A stretch of 64,000 nucleotides of DNA from Apostichopus japonicus (taxonomy: Eukaryota; Echinodermata; Holothuroidea; Aspidochirotida; Stichopodidae): NCBI RefSeq assembly GCF_037975245.1, contig NC_092580.1:6238501-6302500 (forward strand), written 5' to 3'. The notes beneath the pieces are model-generated. The model searched no databases. It worked only from the letters and a program-made list of their open reading frames with translations, and had not been told where the DNA came from. The position numbers and the translations under genes are program-made. Positions within the stretch are counted from its first letter, which is position 1. Each line of letters opens with the position of its first letter. Shown here in pieces: positions 25,114 to 38,400 of the stretch.

Positions 25114-25481
25114 CAGTGACTGAGCGTCAATACAGTCAGGGGGGGGGGCGGATGCCCCCTGACGGACTCAAATGGACTGCTGGCGCCCTTTGCAGCTTTT
25201 TACCACTTTTAACTTATTCGCAGTTATTGACTTTTTATTGCGCTCTCATCTACCTATTGACATTTGTCACATTTTTTGGGCGATGACACCTATTTATTCT
25301 TCATTTATCTGCAAATTAGCAAGGCACGGAAAGGGTCATTTCCGGCGATCTAGGAAGTATATTTACATAAAATTTTGGTACGCTCCGTGCCAACCTGTGG
25401 TGGCGCTCCGCTTAGATAGTGTTGGAAGCGCCCCTACAGACAATTCTTGCCCCTTGACCAATACACCTAGCTCCGCCACTG
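25114..25481 (+). mobile_element. hAT-like MITE family A, copy 1
   Basis: Perfect 8-bp target duplication ATAACTCT (25106-25113 and 25482-25489). The right end, inverted, reads CAGTGGCGGAGC and the left end is the decayed CAGTGACTGAGC. A second copy lies at 29657-30046. The 136-codon open frame from 25172 runs across the element and past its end; its stop-free state is incidental. Confidence 0.88.
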
Positions 25482-25489
25482 ATAACTCT

Positions 25490-28400
25490 GGTACTTTAGA
25501 TCATCAAAATTGCCATAAGAAGGTCGAAAAAATGGAGACCCCCCACACCCCCCCCCCGTTACCCTCCCAAAGAATCTTGTAATTGCAACAAAACCTGCAT
25601 TTTGCATCATCCTTGAGAGGAAACTATCAATGAATTTTGAAGTACCTAAGAGGACGTCCTAGAAAATACCCCCCTCCCCCTTTCCCTCAATTTAGCAAAC
25701 ATTACAACTTCCCACACCAAGAAATTGTGTAGGTCATATATTACCCATAGGTGTGAATGAAGTGATACGAAAGTCCATATTAAGAAAACAAATGAAAACA
25801 AGTAGTTCTAATATGAAAATGCCTATACATGTGCACTGTATTAGTCAGTATGAGTGAACAGTGTTGACCTATTTATATGAAAAAAGTGAAAACTAACAGA
25901 TGTTGTCAAGCTAATAAAGGGATATGGTCGATGATTTAAATGAAAGTGCAAATTTGATGATCAGAATTTATGATCATTGAAGGAAAAATTAAAACCAGAG
26001 AGGAAATATTTCTGTTTGCAACGACAAGCATAATATGGTTTAGCTTTGGAGAGTCTCTTGTCTAGCCATTGATTTACATGACAAAGCCATATTAACTAGA
26101 TATAAAACAGAATTGGTGAAATTAACCCAATGTAGCATATTTCATCATCCGCCAGTCTGAGGAAATGAGGGGTTGCAAGTAGTGGTTGACATGGCCAAAG
26201 GACTGCGAAAGTTGTAATACATGCCTTTAAGCCAGTGCCGTGCATAGGATTTTAAAAGTGGTGGGAAGGAGCAGGGGGTTGGGGTAATCCTAAATTTCTC
26301 CTGACTGATTTAAGTAGAGGCATATGAACCTGTATGTAATGGCCAGACAGAGGCAACTAAAAGTTTCACCAAGGAGGGCATGTGGCCCTAACGTTGTTGA
26401 AGCTGATTGTCACAGAGTGGCTGTGAGGTCTTACGCCAGAAAAATAAAGAAGTTTAGACATGGTACATTATGTGGCATATGTAAACTGTAAATTAGGTAT
26501 GTACAGTAGATCCGAACACAAGGTTGTGCTAACCAATACAAGGTCTAACTATTCCCCTCAATGTGAACAAGACCCCCACCCCCTCCACTGATGAGGGAGG
26601 TGGGGAGGGGGTCGGCAGGCGGACTCATTAATTCTGCACTGATTAGAATATAACTTGATAAACTGAGGTTTGGAGAGGCTGATCATAATATATTCACTAT
26701 GGCAATTATGGATCTGTTAAATGCAGTGAGTTTAATGTACTTGACAGACTCTGTAGGCCTATTGCAACCAGTTTCTCAATGGTCTTTGTATAATAAAGTC
26801 TAAACTATTAATTTAACAAGCTTGGAAAACTATTTCACTCTTGCTGTTTTTAACTTGAAACTGTTCACTCTCTGTTCAAATTGCCTAACCTTTATTTTGG
26901 AAGTTAATAAGTTAAAAAAAAAAACTATTGGATAACAATTTCATATTTCCCAGGAAACCTTTCATCGGTCTCTTTGATTTGGTTTATCATTTGTTATGCA
27001 TCCTGCAAAGTTATGTAACATCAACAACTTCATGGAAACTGTACCAATGTGTCATTACAGTTGCTTGAACTTAAATAACACATGTACACAGCTGTTAACA
27101 GTAGTCATTTTTACGTTTTGATTAATTAAAGTACCGACCTGCCCTTATGGTGTGGTGTAAAGAGAAGAACAAAATGTGCATTCTCATTCAGTTGTGTATA
27201 TTTCAGTTAGCTTCAAATATTTTCACCATCAAAGAAATAAGCGAAGACAAGGAAAGAAAATTTACAGAGAGGTTGTTGATATTTGTATACATTTAGCACC
27301 ATATAATTCTTTTCATATACATTTGTACAATTATTATAGTCCTCCAATAAGTACTCAAAAAGGAAAAGAAAAACAAGAAGATAAGACAATTCTCTTTGAG
27401 AGATACAAATATTTAACAGGACTAATAGTTTAGTTATCAGATAAAACCATCATGTTCCTTTCCTGTTTCTCTCTTAATAAAAGCATGATAAAATAGCAAA
27501 TGTTTGCAACATGCTCAGCTGTATACTTGAAGACAATGTAAATACTGTTGACACCAATTGTAACGTTAAATGGTAATAATAATAATATTAATAATAATAA
27601 TAATAACAATAATACATCTCAGTTTGAATTAACAATCTGTTGAAGTCATAGTCACCCCGGTTATTCTGAATATGTGAAATTAAAGAGGCACCTGTATATT
27701 AACAAGTGATTACTCTAAGTCATAGCTTGATTATCTTAAGCAAAATAATGAATATTCATTTACAGTTTTAAGAATATTGAGGTTTGAATATGCATGTCAA
27801 AATCATCTCGTCTCCCTTCTCTCTCCTCTCCTCCCACCTCCCTGATAATATTCCAAGTCGAGGTTTTGATTGCTTTTTCTGGGCTCTACCAAGATCCATC
27901 CATCCAGCCCTTTTGATTTGGACAAATTCCTTAAATGGGATTCATTTGAAAAATCGCTTTCCAAAGAGATCATGACTATATGAGATTAGGCCATATCATT
28001 CTTTCCCCTTTACCTGCAACAGGGCAAAGGTTGTATTAAATAACAAATGCCGGAAACTAAAGTTTTCCTATTTGGGTGTTCTCCAGACACTCATGTCTTT
28101 ATATTCATGTCAAGAATAGTATAGTTGCAGTAATATATAACACCTATAAAATGTTACTGCTAATATGATTGAACCGTTACTGTTTTCAAAAGACTTACTG
28201 TTGTCAAAGAACCATTAAAAATCTATATTTGTCATAAACCTTACAGCAATTTCCTATTGTTGTTGCCAAGTCTAAAATCAATTTTAGTAACATCATTATT
28301 TTGAATAGCTCTGTATTAATCAACAGTGAGATACAAGAAAATAAAAAGATATAATTGAGAGCATCATCATTTCTATACTTTGGGAATTACCAACATTTAC

Positions 28401-29298
28401 AAAAACTCCACCAGTTCAAAGGTCCATTAAAATCAGAGTCTCCATCAAAGATAAACTTTCTCAATATTATATCAGTACCACCAAAGATGCTTTAGGTTGG
28501 TTGCAACATATCTAAGGCTACAAGAGAGGCAGTATTGTCATCTTGAGACTTCATCTCTGTCCCCATGCCCCTCCTTCCTACTTGAATGTACAGAAGGAAA
28601 TAAAGGGGGTGGGGGAGGGGAAGATTTGTTAATGCAAATTTTGATTATTTGAGTCAAGCATGAATAGGTGTGACCCACTAAAGTTGAATCAAATACAACT
28701 TTTGGGCTACTACCCAATAAACAAAGGCAAAAGTGAATGCTGACTTTTGGCCAAAAGTTGGTTGGTGATGAAGAATTCACTAATTTCAATTTAGTACTAA
28801 TATTTCATAACCACACTATTACTGTCAATTTAAGCTATATCTGTTATCCATAAAATACTTTTAACTGCATTTTCACATACATTCAATTTTGACTGCATTC
28901 TAAATGAGTGCAGCAAGCAGATGAATTAGCCTAGCCAAGCTAGATAGTTTCATATCTACTACAAACACTGAACATTCCACCGCATATTGCAGAAATAAAT
29001 TTGATAAAAGCACCAAATTTTGAGGAACAAATGCACTTTGCAATATGGTAGGATTAAAAGGCCAATATTTAGTGTTTGATTTGAATACAACAAACAATTG
29101 ATGGACAAGTTCTGAACACGTCACTGCCGCCGATATATCAACATTGCTTCCAGGCTGTTGGCAAACGTTAGAACAAGGCTAGGCTCAGTCCCGGAATGGA
29201 CGGCTCTAACATTCTTCCAAGTGAGATAGGAGGATGGGTTTCCCACAGGCAACCACCGACCATGATGAGATCAGAATGGTATCAAAATATCCATTCAG
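25490..29298. other. 3' flank of TIMP; no further gene recognised
   Basis: Any TIMP 3' UTR lies just left of 29299 but has no clear end signal. The rest is AT-rich with a G-rich/C-rich near-palindrome at 26569-26611 and a TAA microsatellite at 27573-27613. A lone hAT-like end (CAGTGCCGTGCATAGG) starts at 26233 without a visible partner. Confidence 0.5.
27573..27613 (+). repeat. (TAA)n microsatellite
   Basis: Interrupted TAA trinucleotide repeat. Confidence 0.95.
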
Positions 29299-29508
29299 CT
29301 ACTGCCTAACGTTATTTCGCTTTAAATTGGACTCTCTTTTGCACATCTTGAAATCTTTTCCCTTGTACCATCCACAGGTTCCATTCGGTCTCATGATGCA
29401 GCTGGAGTACTTGGCTTCGCAGTCCACTGATGGGTACAAGTTGTAGTTGTATGAACAAACCGTCTTAACCTCTGAATCTCGATGGAAATAAACGGATCCA
29501 GTCTCAAT
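29299..29508 (-). CDS. TIMP exon 4: C-terminal domain and stop
   Basis: A 210-base exon that starts after CTTTCTTGGTAG in phase 0 and encodes 69 residues, ending KRNNVRQ at a TAG (29299-29301). The segment SCIMRPNGTCGWYKG matches the vertebrate pattern C-x7-C-x-W-Y-x-G. The exon contains five cysteines (231, 243, 250, 258, 268), but the C132-C137 pair of vertebrates is missing, while Cys243 and Cys268 have no obvious counterpart. The tail is short and basic. I saw no clear AATAAA on this strand just downstream, so the 3' UTR end is not placed. Confidence 0.9.
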   Translation of the reverse strand: METGSVYFHRDSEVKTVCSYNYNLYPSVDCEAKYSSCIMRPNGTCGWYKGKDFKMCKRESNLKRNNVRQ

Positions 29509-32392
29509 CTACCAAGAAAGAGATAAAGAAGGTTAGTGTAACAGGTATTTTAAGAAGCTATTCCTTTGTGAAATGGAAGTTTGCTCTAACCAGTCACAAC
29601 CATTGCCCTTATTATTGGAGGTGGAAGGACGAGTGTGATGAGTAAAGGGTGCTACTCAGTGGTGGAGCGTTCATACAGTCAGAGGAGGCGGATGCCCCCC
29701 TGACGGACTCAAATGGACTGCTGGCGCCCTTTTCAGCTTTTTACCACTTTTTACTTATTTGCGATTATTGACTTTTTTATTGCGCTCTCAAATACCTATT
29801 GACATTTGTCACATTTTGTTGGTGTAATTTTCTGACAAAATGGCGATGACACCTATTTATTCTTTGTTTTTCTGCAAATAAGCAAGGCCCGGAAAGGGTC
29901 ATTTCCAGTGACCTAGGGAGTATCTTTACTCAAAAAATTTCTGTACACTCCGCGCCAACCTGTGGTGGCGCTCTGCCTAGATATTGTCCATTCAGACCAT
30001 ACAGACCATTCTTGCCCCTTGACCAATACCCCTAGCTCTGCCACCGGTGGAACTCAGTGAAAAGATGTGAAAGGGAAAAAGAGGAAGACCTGAGAGAGGA
30101 TGTGATGCAGATTGTTTGCAATGTCAGTGTCCTGTCAGTAAATTTAGTGTTAAATTAATACTCTGAACCAAATTATCTTTCCGATCCCTATTTGACCCAA
30201 TTGTGTTTGAGGCAATGCATTGATCACTTGTGAAGTTAGTACAATATGATGGTCCATTAATTTACAATGGTTGTGTCAACTGTATTGACTCTTCAGTTTA
30301 TTATTTAGGGATTGTCATAGTTACAAACAATAACAACAGTTCAGCTGTACCTCGCATTGGGTAGTACTGTAAAGATGCATATTAGTCTTCTGTTATTAGA
30401 TTTGCAGAGTAAAACCTGGCAGCAGTGTAGGGTTGCAATATAGGTTTCAAGCCACTAAGCAGTGGTTGTAATAATCAATTGTTAGTTTGCAGTTGACTGT
30501 AATACAATACAAGTCTTGCTTAAATTAATATTTACAAAAATATGATTATAAAAATTTCCAATGCCCAGATCGAAGTGGTTTTGTAACTTTGATTATATCA
30601 GCAGTTAGTTAAAGTAAATAATTGAGTGAAAAGTGATTCAAATGTATTAACACCTTTAGCAAATCAGGTGATTTGTGGTTAACTTTACCTGGGAATTTTG
30701 ATAGCAATTCCTTGGATGTTTTGGGTTTGAATATTGAACTATCAGTGACTTTTGTGGTTATCCATGACAATTGAAATACCACAAGTTGGTTCTAGTCCTG
30801 ACCACAATAATTGGTGATCACTCTGAATCAGTTGTGTTTGAAGATGACTTTAGAGCTATGAAAAGATGAACAACCAAGGCCTGACTGAGGCTAATTCTGT
30901 TCTCATATGATTTAGACAAACATGATTTCTGTTGTTTCTTACATCATGCTAGTACTTCTGTGATTCTCAATTAAGATTATACAGCAATGAATGTGCTTTG
31001 ACCTGTACCTAGCTAGACTGTGGGATGAACGTCAAAGGTTGACTCCTTGTTTTCAACATTTAGATTGCTAGGTGCTAAATCTCATAACCTGGTATTATCT
31101 AATGAGTTCAGATGACTATTTTATGATTTTCTACCATATTCCGTAAGATATGACAGATTAAGTCAACCTTGCTATCTCTGTTACATTGATGTTATAAACT
31201 AAGTCCTTTACTCTCACAAGTGCCACTTCAGTTGCAAATGTTGCATCCATGACTCAATATTCTTCACAAGTGCACATTGTAAAATAGAATCATTCATGTG
31301 ATTGAAATAGGTTAAGAACCTTACATGCACTCACTTACAAAAGTTCTTTCATGTTGATGATATTTGTTTTACAACAATACAAGTAAATTATGTCAACAAA
31401 TTATCTTATCTCATCTCATCCCTAGCTGTGATGGAATGAAGAGAAGATAGCCCAGCACCTTGTATTTGAATTCAGTAATTGTTACAGTGAGGAATGTTAT
31501 AAAGCAAAACGATCCAACCCATTAACCAAATAAAGTTAATCTTTGTTTTATTAGAACTGACAGTGCTGCTGTCTGTCAGTCTAGGTGACTTTAACATTTC
31601 TATATAGGTGTGCATGTTGTTTGTTTGTTCTCATTATGCGTAAACTTTACATTTAAAATGTCAACATCGTTAGTGCATGCGAACTTCATGGAGTGTATTT
31701 ATTGTTAATATCACTGTCCAAATGTCTCTATCAGATAACTGTTATTTGGTAATCCAAATTCTAAATTGTTGTAAAGTGGTTAGAGTTTGATGAATTGCTC
31801 TCATCTTGTGAAAAGAAAGCATTTTTTAAACAATAGAATCCCAATGGTACGTACCTCCCAACACAAAATCTTTCTTAAAATATTCACATTGAGGATCATG
31901 CTATATAATGCAGTGTATTGTTTCACTGCATCATGATTCACAACCCATGGTGTGTATAGCATTTGGTCAGATAGAACTGGCTCTCCACACAAAAGTATAG
32001 AATGGTTATAGTGTCATAGAACAATGGATCTGCATAACCCTTTAATCATTGTCATCACTGTATTGTATAATTTGTGTGTATCAGTTGATATGGTTATTAA
32101 TTACATATATCATACAAGGAAGTACAGGGAGATAAACAGAGAGTCTGATCATTATCTGATATAAATAACATTAGCACTGATTAATGTAAAGATAAGTCGT
32201 CTTGTTCTCACATTCAAATAGATTTTATAATCTGATAGCTCATAAGTTGACTGTCAATATCTTATTTGAAATATTACATGTGAATGAATAAATTGCAAAG
32301 ACAGTTAACATAAGCGAACAGCTTTCTGCAGAACAACAAGTACCAGGTGCACAATTAATGACTAATTGCACTGAAATGTATCTATCTATCTA

Positions 32393-32441
<49 letters not shown>

Positions 32442-35400
32442 CCTATATATTCACTGACAAAAGTGAAACCTTCGTTTGAGTGTTGGTGTGGGTTAGGGGG
32501 TTAGGGAGTGGGTTAACTGAGGGGGGAACAGTTATGCCATCCTGGCAATTATGATTATGATAAAGCCCTTCATCAGATCAGAATTGTATAAGATTGAACA
32601 TTCCTTAAAACTTGAACAGGGTTACTTCTTTGGTGTGCCTAGTTTGCCATGAGTCCTAAAATCAAGATATGTTGTATTAAATTGACATATATGTAAGTTT
32701 CTTGTGCTCTGATTGGATGAAATCGACGAATAGCTCTCCTTGGACGACCAATGCCACATGTAATGTTGTTTTCTAGCACTTTGATTGAATGAAATCAACA
32801 TATGTCAAATTAAATTGACATATGTTAGTTTCCTGTGCTCTTTTTGGACGATCACTGTCACATGTCCATTTCAAGACTTATGGTACACTATAGGCCCACC
32901 ATATACTTCATACCAAACATCCACTTTGCAATAAAAGGATATTATTTTGGAACAACGAATGAAGAAGAAAACAACAGCCAGAGAAGGACAGAGGTGGCTG
33001 TGTGGAGTGGAGGGAGGGAGGAGGGATGAGGGATGCCAAAGACAAAGAATAACAACTTTTGTACTTTGTTTGCACTTTGCTTTAAACACTGAAGTAGTTG
33101 GCACGTCTCCCAACTTTGGAGACACCAGAACACCCACAAGTAGTAAACAGTTTTATTTACAGGAGAGTAAAATATTTTTATGATGGCAACATCCTACCAA
33201 ATCACCCAAGTGGCAGGCATGGGTGCCATAAATCTTCAGTCTTTACTGTTGTGAGGGATGGATGAAACTGATGAGGGATAGGTAGGTCCTTAGGAAGGAA
33301 GCAAGGGAGGGGGGGGGAGTGAATTTATGCCAGACAATGCATCTGGGATGGGCCATGGTTGACTGTTTAATGTTATGTACCTCTTAGTTTTCACTGATTG
33401 GCCTGCCCTTCAAGCTAGTTGCCTTTAATATGACACTGTACATATCCTCCCTCCTATCATTCAAAGCTTGAGATGAAAGCCAGATACCTTCACACACCTG
33501 TGTTTTGTGTGGAGAACACCCATAATGATGTTTACTAAGATAAAAATCTGTTCTTTTTTTTCTGAAAAGTGATGGCCACTGGTTGTTTTCCCTTCTGGTC
33601 TGTTTGCATTGGATGAAAGTGACATGTTTGTTAATCACACCTATGACCTTAGGTTAAGTGTGAAGAAAACTAATTCTCAGTGGACTCAGAGCCCTTATTC
33701 GGCCCTGATGTAAAGGACAGGCCTATGTAAGCAACAGGTAGTCACATTCTTGGTAGCATTCTTGTTATTGTATTGACTAGTTTCTACATTCCAAAGTGAT
33801 TAAGGCCATTCAATCGAGCAAACAGTTTGATCCTTTGCTTTTCAAAACCTCTGCTTTACAAGAAATCTTTCAGGTGGAACTTCAAAGAACTGGAGCAAAG
33901 CTAGCAATTCAGGCAATCCTTACCTGTTTCAGCTAGAAGTTAAAAAATTGAAGCCTTGTAGCAAGACATGTTAAGACACCACCATACACCAGTAATATTA
34001 TTCATTTCACATGCTCACATGAACACACTGCATTGTATGAATCCAAAATTTATATAGGTTTATTGAGTGGTAGAGAAATGATTCTCACCTGACAAGTATC
34101 GCAGTATTTGCTGTAGAAATGCCTTAGACCCCTCCTTTGTGTTTTTGTAAGGTCTGTTGTTCTTTCCACCCAGTCGCACAAGTAAACTGAAAGTTCACCT
34201 TCGTTGAAAGATCCTAGAATGTTAGAACATGAAATACAAAGTCAATAAAACAATTGGTAAGCAAAAGACCAAGACCTAGAACAAAACACCATTCTAAACA
34301 TTGAACCCAAAATAAAACTCAAGCAGCTCTAATATTGTATCAAATATGAAAATAAACTTTTCATTTGATGATGGATTCAACAATAAAGATGCTCTACATA
34401 TACTATGTTTATATCTTGCCTCCTACAAATGAAAAAGATGTTTTATAAATTGGATATTTTTTCCAGTGGTAAATTTTAATTTTAAATCATGATTAGTTTC
34501 TTACTAAATCATAAAAGCTGATAGTACATGTCTACAGAACTGGGCTAGGAAGCTGTCCTGTAGACAAATATTCATTCTGAGTGACAATGAACTCAAGTCA
34601 TTCCTTAATACTCTTTCTCTGTTTCTTTTACCGATGGGATGAATTGTTACAGCATTTTAACTAAGGGCATGTTCACATGTGATCAAAATTGCAATGTGAA
34701 CACTTGCGATCCTCCTTTTGGGGATGATCCTGACCCCACAAGGGCGATCGAATCCAGTGTGAATCCGCCCGGGTTAAGTTTTGTTATCTAACTGTGGGGT
34801 GACAAAACCCCGATCTCCCTTGCAATCTCGGATGTGAACAAGGCCTAAACAGCTACTCTAATCTTGCAACCTTGAGTCTAATTATCTTGTAAACAAGCAT
34901 TACACATATCATTACTTATGTTCTGGCAAAGTTCCAATAAATGATTCTACAATTTTTTCTGGTTGCCTAGCTGTGTACCTGTGACCTATTGTCAGCTACA
35001 TTGCCACCCACCTGTCACCATTTAGAAGACGCTATTGGACCCCCTTGACAACAACCTGATGTTTCTTTGGTGCTATTGTAATGTTGGTGAACTCTGAAAA
35101 TGTTCATTCCACTCTTTAATTTTTAGTTTTTTGGTGTCACAAACAATATATTGTAATTCTAATGCCTACAGAGAATCACTTAGGGTTGTCCTCTAAATAT
35201 AGTATGCTATCAGGTCCAAACAGTTGGTCACCTACAAACAAACTTTAAGTATCTCATATACTTTACTTTCCAATCCATATTACAGTGTTGGTTTATTGTA
35301 TAAACTTTATACCATCTCAACTTTCATTTTCAGATGGCTCAATTTATTTGTTCTCCATCAGTTTTGGAATTTATTAAGGTCTCCTTGGAATTACCGGATA

Positions 35401-38400
35401 ATTCCCCAGAAATTGTGACTTGAAAGAGGTTGGTCAGTTTACAAATTGAGTGGGAGAGATTTGACAGAATGTTGAATTATGATTTGGTATATTCTTCTAA
35501 CCAAGAAATATTTTAATAGTGTGACTTCCAGGCATAACTTGATTCTGCCTCTTACTTTCATCACCAAAAGCAAACTTTAATTGGTCATATTAAATGAAGG
35601 TTAAAAACTTCAGGTCTGGTCACACTTCAGGGAGAAAAAGATTGTCGCATCTTATTAAATTTATGCTTTGACGTTTATGCTATGACACTTTGATAAAATC
35701 CTGGATTGTCATTAAACTTGACCAAGTGTGGAACCACCTGCCCTGCTGGTTAATTGGCAATCTGTAATGTAATATACCAGAAGGAAGCATCTTTTCTCTG
35801 GTTGGGTTGGGTTTTATTTTTAGTAGCCAAAGTTAATTTCATAAAGAGAGTGATATCAAACCAGCTGACCATCTGACCAATCAACATGGGAGTCAGCAAT
35901 TTGTGAAGTGTTTCTTATTACCTTGAATTGCAATGGATGAACAAGGAAGCTTGGTTACTTTTAAAGGGGAATGTTATCAAGGTGCAAGCTAGACATTCTG
36001 CATGAGATTGGGCAATTGAAATTATACAATTCCCTCATAAGACACATGTAGCTGCCTTTATCTAAACTCTCATGCATTCCCCCTCACTCAAGTAACACAT
36101 GTGTGCTGAACTTTGTAGTTTATTTCCCATTCTATGATTTTTCAGTCTATGATTTTATTTCACTTTAATATGGAGCATCGACTGACCTGATATGAGGTAC
36201 CTCTCTTCTAAATTGAGATTTGTCATCCCGCAGAAATTGCTGCCCAAGTCTGTGTGAATCACGACTTTGCTATTTTTTAAGATCCTCTCCTTGCCTTTGA
36301 ATACTTTCTCCACCTGGACGACATACTTCAACTTTCCACGCTTCTCCCAGTACCCATCATTCACCATCATAGGTGGTAACACAGGTACTCTGGGTGCTTG
36401 TACTTTCCGGAGGGTTGGTATCCTACCAATGGGGAAAGATTCTGGCATTGATTCAGTAGACGTTGTTGGTAAGACTATTAAATCATCGCCTGGAATGTAC
36501 ATGTTAGATGGAATTTGAGGGAAGTCATTATCATACTCTTCCATCCTCGCAACGATTCTGCCGATGATTACTGTACAAGGAAGGAACAAAAAAAAAACAC
36601 CGATAATATATTAGAAATGTGATTGGAAGATTGCATGAAAGCTACAAAGGTTTCCTAGTTCAAAAGGGAACATCAAACATGCTCCTAATGAACAGCCTAA
36701 AGTTCTTTAATTCATGTTACGACTGGTGTAAACGACAATGTATTAGGTTAGATGTTGGGAGCCTTGCTATAAAATACTGTTGTTGGTACACATACCATTT
36801 GTTGAAACTGGAGCACAGTTAAAAGATTGGAATTTTCTGACACATCCCCCTCCCCCCCTCCCCCCCCGCCTTACTCTCCATGCTAAATTCCAAATACCCT
36901 TTCATTGCCTTCCATTTAGTTGGTATATGCAAATATATACCACATGGTTATTCCTTAACCCCATATCTAACCATATCCTTATTGGGTCATTCTTTGAACT
37001 ACCTTCAGTGACCTACAACACTGTTACTTTGGAATGCCCCAGCCTGAACTGACTTAGATGAAGTTGTTATTGCTGTCTTGCAGCAGTAGAAGAATCAAAG
37101 CAGGTTTACTCTTGTCATTTTGTAGGGTACATGACCTATACTGACAGTTTACCTTAGGTGGTGTATGGGGAACAGTTATATATAGCTCTGCTTTCCAACT
37201 AAAACAAACAGGAAAACAAGTTGTAAATCTTGACACTGGTTATTTACTCCTTCCCTGTATATAGTCCAGATAAATGACATGGCTTTCCTCAGTGATGGCA
37301 AATGGGTACAGTAAGAGTTGTAACAGATGTTACAATATGCATGTGTGGTACAATGGAAAGTGAGATGGATTGCAAATGTGACCATTCTACAGAGGAATTA
37401 CTGTTGAAAAGTGGTACAACATCAATGTGTAATATAACTTAGCTACATATCAATTGATAAATATATATATAGCATAAAAGAAATAACTTTTCTTCTTCTG
37501 TTATCTCAAGAATTTCTTTGCAACAATAATCTTTATGATACCCTTGGAAATCAGCATAGGCAATTAATTGTGCATTGTTTGGAACAAAGCCAGAAATGTC
37601 ATAGTAGTTTATGGTTAGGTGAAATTAAAGGTATACACAAAGCAAAAGGACTTCCTATGAAACATTCTGTACAACAAATGTAATGTTATGATCAGAGGCT
37701 TTATTCAAATCCCTCCCCACCCCTGCCCCCTCCCCATCCCAATGACCTAGTTACAAGGTTATTTACAAACTGGAAATGCTATATCCACTGGGGTGGGCTA
37801 ACAGGCAACAAGTGAGCTTGGTTTGGTAGCAATGTGACCTCATTCAGGTCATGTTTTCCCTGGAAATGTCCTTTCTCAAGTTGTGGCAATAAATCATTCA
37901 TCTAATGACCAGGGGCCCCAATGGTAATTCTGACAACTCTACCTTTGCCTGTCTTAAACACCATTGGGAGGCTAACATTACCATGTAGGAATGTAGAAAA
38001 GTTGGCTTTGGTGACCTTGTGTGAGGTCAAATGGTAACCTTGGAATGTTGTTTTGGAAAAAAAATTGGGTTAAGATCTTTTTTGTGAAGAGAGTAGCTTC
38101 AGTTGCAAGAATTTGGAATAAATAGATTTGTTTATACAATGTCTGAGGGAGATAGAAGTAATAAGGAACATGTGAGGTCTGCTGTTGTTGAGCTTTGAGT
38201 TATCTATCTTGCCATTCATCAGTAAGAATTATGAACTATGCTACCCATCTCAAGAGAGAAGAAAAATATAAATTCTAATCCATACTGTTGCTAGTGTGTG
38301 TATTTGTGTTCAGTGCAAGAAGTACAACTGCATCCAGCACTTTGGATGGTTTGCAGACCTGTACTTGGCACTGTATTCATAATCGGACAATTAACGCTTG

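Noticed and set aside
25172-25582. 136-codon plus-strand open frame
   Set aside because: Runs across a MITE and into its flank; the second copy at 29657 does not keep the frame.
26233-26300. Lone hAT-like end CAGTGCCGTGCATAGG
   Set aside because: No matching inverted end or 8-bp duplication found nearby; at most a truncated element.
36267-36518. 83-codon plus-strand frame
   Set aside because: Antisense shadow of TIMP exon 2.
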